64,000 bases of DNA from Candidatus Zymogenus saltonus. GTDB taxonomy: Bacteria > Desulfobacterota > Zymogenia > Zymogenales > Zymogenaceae. Position numbers and translations under genes: made by a program. This document shows positions 62,621 through 64,000 of the stretch, one piece after another. The notes beneath the pieces were generated by a model. That model worked only from the letters and a program-made list of their open reading frames with translations, searched no databases and was not told where the DNA came from. Each line of letters starts with the position of its first letter. The first letter of the stretch is position 1. The stretch spans positions 1-64,000 of the forward strand of contig JAFGIX010000022.1 in NCBI GenBank assembly GCA_016929395.1. The letters are read 5' to 3'.

Positions 62621-64000
62621 ATGAATATCAGGGTTAAGAACCTCTCCGCAATTATTTTTGTATTTCTCGCAATTCTTTTCGTCCCCTTTGGCGCTTTCGG
62701 TGCCGATATAGCCATACTGTTTGACCACACGTCAAGCATGGCGGACAGGGCGTGTGATGTGGAGCTGCTTAAGGAGGTGAGAAGTGACATAGAGGGGCTG
62801 TTTTTAGAGGGGAAATGGGATTCACTCGGCACGATGTACGTTCCGGTGGATACCCATGATGAGGGATTGAAAGAGGTTTTGAATCAAATAGAGAACGACA
62901 GCTTTAACGGGTATGTGTTGACCGTCGGGTTCCACAGCACGAGCACGGCGATATTGGATTCGGAGACGGAGATCTTTAGGTACGACAAATCGAAGGTTAG
63001 GAGTTTCTTAAATTCTTCATATCCGGTTGGCGTCGATTTATCCGGCCCAACGGATGATGTCCCCTATAACGGGACGCACAGTAAGTTGACCAGGAATTTT
63101 GCCGCCGACCGGCTGATAAACAAAAACGGCATAGAAGAACCAAAGTACATTTTCATCCTGTCGGACTATTTCGATGACTATTCCGGGAGTCTTCCGCCGG
63201 AGTCGGAGGCGGTCCTGAATAAAATAACGAACAGGTATCGGATTACCGAAGTGCTGAACATGAAGCACCCCGGTTGGGGAAGCAGATGCAGGGGGCAGGA
63301 GATATATCTCAGCGTCTGGAAGGTTGAAAAAAAGAACGGTGAAGATAAATGTCAAGTCATGCTGTCGTCTCCGGACGACAACTACAAGCACGTCCTCGGG
63401 ACCGATCTGACGTTTAGGTGGAATCCCTCGATGGAATGCCCGTCCGGTTTGGAGTATACCTTTAAACTGAAGAGGGGCGAAGAGATTATAGAGACAAGGG
63501 AGGTTACAACCACCTCCTGTACCGTTTCGGGAGAAGAATTTGAAAAGAGCGGAAACTACAGCTGGGAGGTTGTCGCCTCAAGCCCCGACGGGAGGACTTC
63601 CAAGTCCGGGAAGAGGTCTTTTTCCGTGAAGGGGGGTGCCTGTAATGTCGTATATATATTCCCGCCCGACGGCTACCGGCTGAAGGGTGGAAAGGATCTT
63701 ACCTGCCAATGGAAGATTGTTGGGGATTGTCCTCCGAGCGTGACGTATCAGTTCAAGTTTAAGGTGAACAATAAAGAGATAGTGAATGTAGATAATATAA
63801 AAAAGACGTCCTATACCATCCCGGGCAGGAGCCTGAAGTCTTGGGGCAACTACTCTTGGGGCGTATATGTGAAAGACGCCGACGGAAACATTATAGCGGG
63901 TGATGATCCGAAAGGAATGATAACCAATTGGGGAAAGGTGTTTGGGATTATGTTATTGATCGGGGTGTTGGGCCTTGGAGGTTATTACTTCTTCACCATG
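62621..64000 (+). CDS. exported vWA-like protein with Ig/Fn3-like repeats (partial, runs off window)
   Basis: Open from the ATG at 62621 to the window end (460 codons, no stop). AGGAGGAG precedes the ATG. Residues 1-28 form a signal peptide (FLAILFVPFGAFGA). A vWA-like domain starts DIAILFDHTSSM; the MIDAS motif DxSxS is D35-H-T-S-S39, with FILSDYFDDY later. Two beta-sandwich, Fn3-like segments follow (about 245-340 and 345-435: FRWNPSMECPSGLEY; CQWKIVGDCPPSV), each with W and paired Cys. A membrane helix begins near 442 (GIMLLIGVLGLGGYYFF), so a cytoplasmic part probably lies beyond the edge. Confidence 0.78.
   Translation, partial: MNIRVKNLSAIIFVFLAILFVPFGAFGADIAILFDHTSSMADRACDVELLKEVRSDIEGLFLEGKWDSLGTMYVPVDTHDEGLKEVLNQIENDSFNGYVLTVGFHSTSTAILDSETEIFRYDKSKVRSFLNSSYPVGVDLSGPTDDVPYNGTHSKLTRNFAADRLINKNGIEEPKYIFILSDYFDDYSGSLPPESEAVLNKITNRYRITEVLNMKHPGWGSRCRGQEIYLSVWKVEKKNGEDKCQVMLSSPDDNYKHVLGTDLTFRWNPSMECPSGLEYTFKLKRGEEIIETREVTTTSCTVSGEEFEKSGNYSWEVVASSPDGRTSKSGKRSFSVKGGACNVVYIFPPDGYRLKGGKDLTCQWKIVGDCPPSVTYQFKFKVNNKEIVNVDNIKKTSYTIPGRSLKSWGNYSWGVYVKDADGNIIAGDDPKGMITNWGKVFGIMLLIGVLGLGGYYFFTM

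Overview
The window reads like a chromosomal segment of a strictly anaerobic, sulfur-metabolising bacterium, most like Desulfobacterota (former Deltaproteobacteria). This is inferred from gene content: a large multi-domain chemosensory cluster with NtrC-type regulators, molybdopterin-nucleotide genes (mobA/mobB), a NifS/IscU/DsrE/TusA sulfur-relay operon, a DUF169 protein and a strong selenoprotein candidate. Most genes are GC-rich, with AGG/AGA arginine and ATA isoleucine codons common. Three stretches are clearly AT-rich and look acquired: about 0.1-1.5 kb, 43.6-44.9 kb and 50-61 kb.

Layout. 0.2-1.5 kb: an AlbA_2/Schlafen-type protein. 1.6-6.5 kb: a DAHP synthase/prephenate dehydratase fusion, an APC permease and a URO-D-family protein. 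6.8-26.2 kb: a sigma-54 activator followed by a chemosensory operon (receiver, two CheB-like proteins with lost catalytic residues, receiver, CheR, CheW, an MCP, CheY-like, two HAMP-protein/TauE-SafE-transporter pairs, a giant CheA, an intact CheB and a ParA-like ATPase). Palindromes at 6688-6748 and 8343-8458 and a -24/-12 promoter at 8581-8594 suggest that the activator drives this operon. It ends at a strong terminator at 26476-26503. 26.6-34.4 kb: a TetR regulator, three tandem GPH-type symporters, a small membrane protein and a second sigma-54 activator. 34.9-40.6 kb (minus strand): an amidohydrolase, MobB, MobA, an exported metallophosphatase with an in-frame UGA, a PgaB-like lipoprotein and a HAD phosphatase. 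40.8-42.7 kb: a PLP decarboxylase and a frameshifted GNAT. 42.8-47.0 kb (minus): exported and membrane proteins, DUF169 and a beta-propeller. 47.2-49.7 kb: the sulfur-relay operon. 49.9-64 kb: a mostly AT-rich accessory island with membrane/zinc-ribbon proteins, two paralogous P-loop GTPase-like proteins, a 1377-residue protein with zinc ribbon and WG repeats, a WG-only protein, another zinc-ribbon protein, and a vWA protein cut by the window edge.

The most unusual items are: (1) the chemosensory array built with duplicated HAMP/TauE pairs, pseudo-CheB proteins and a CheA carrying one active plus three degenerate Hpt modules, a 23-residue tandem repeat and a helix-hairpin-helix segment; (2) the UGA-containing metallophosphatase, whose UGA sits where homologues are expected to have Cys and is followed by a good bacterial SECIS-like hairpin; (3) a NifS homologue with Gln in place of the PLP lysine; and (4) the paired GTPase-like/WG-repeat locus, which resembles a GTPase-centred conflict system. 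No rRNA, tRNA, CRISPR array or insertion sequence was recognised.
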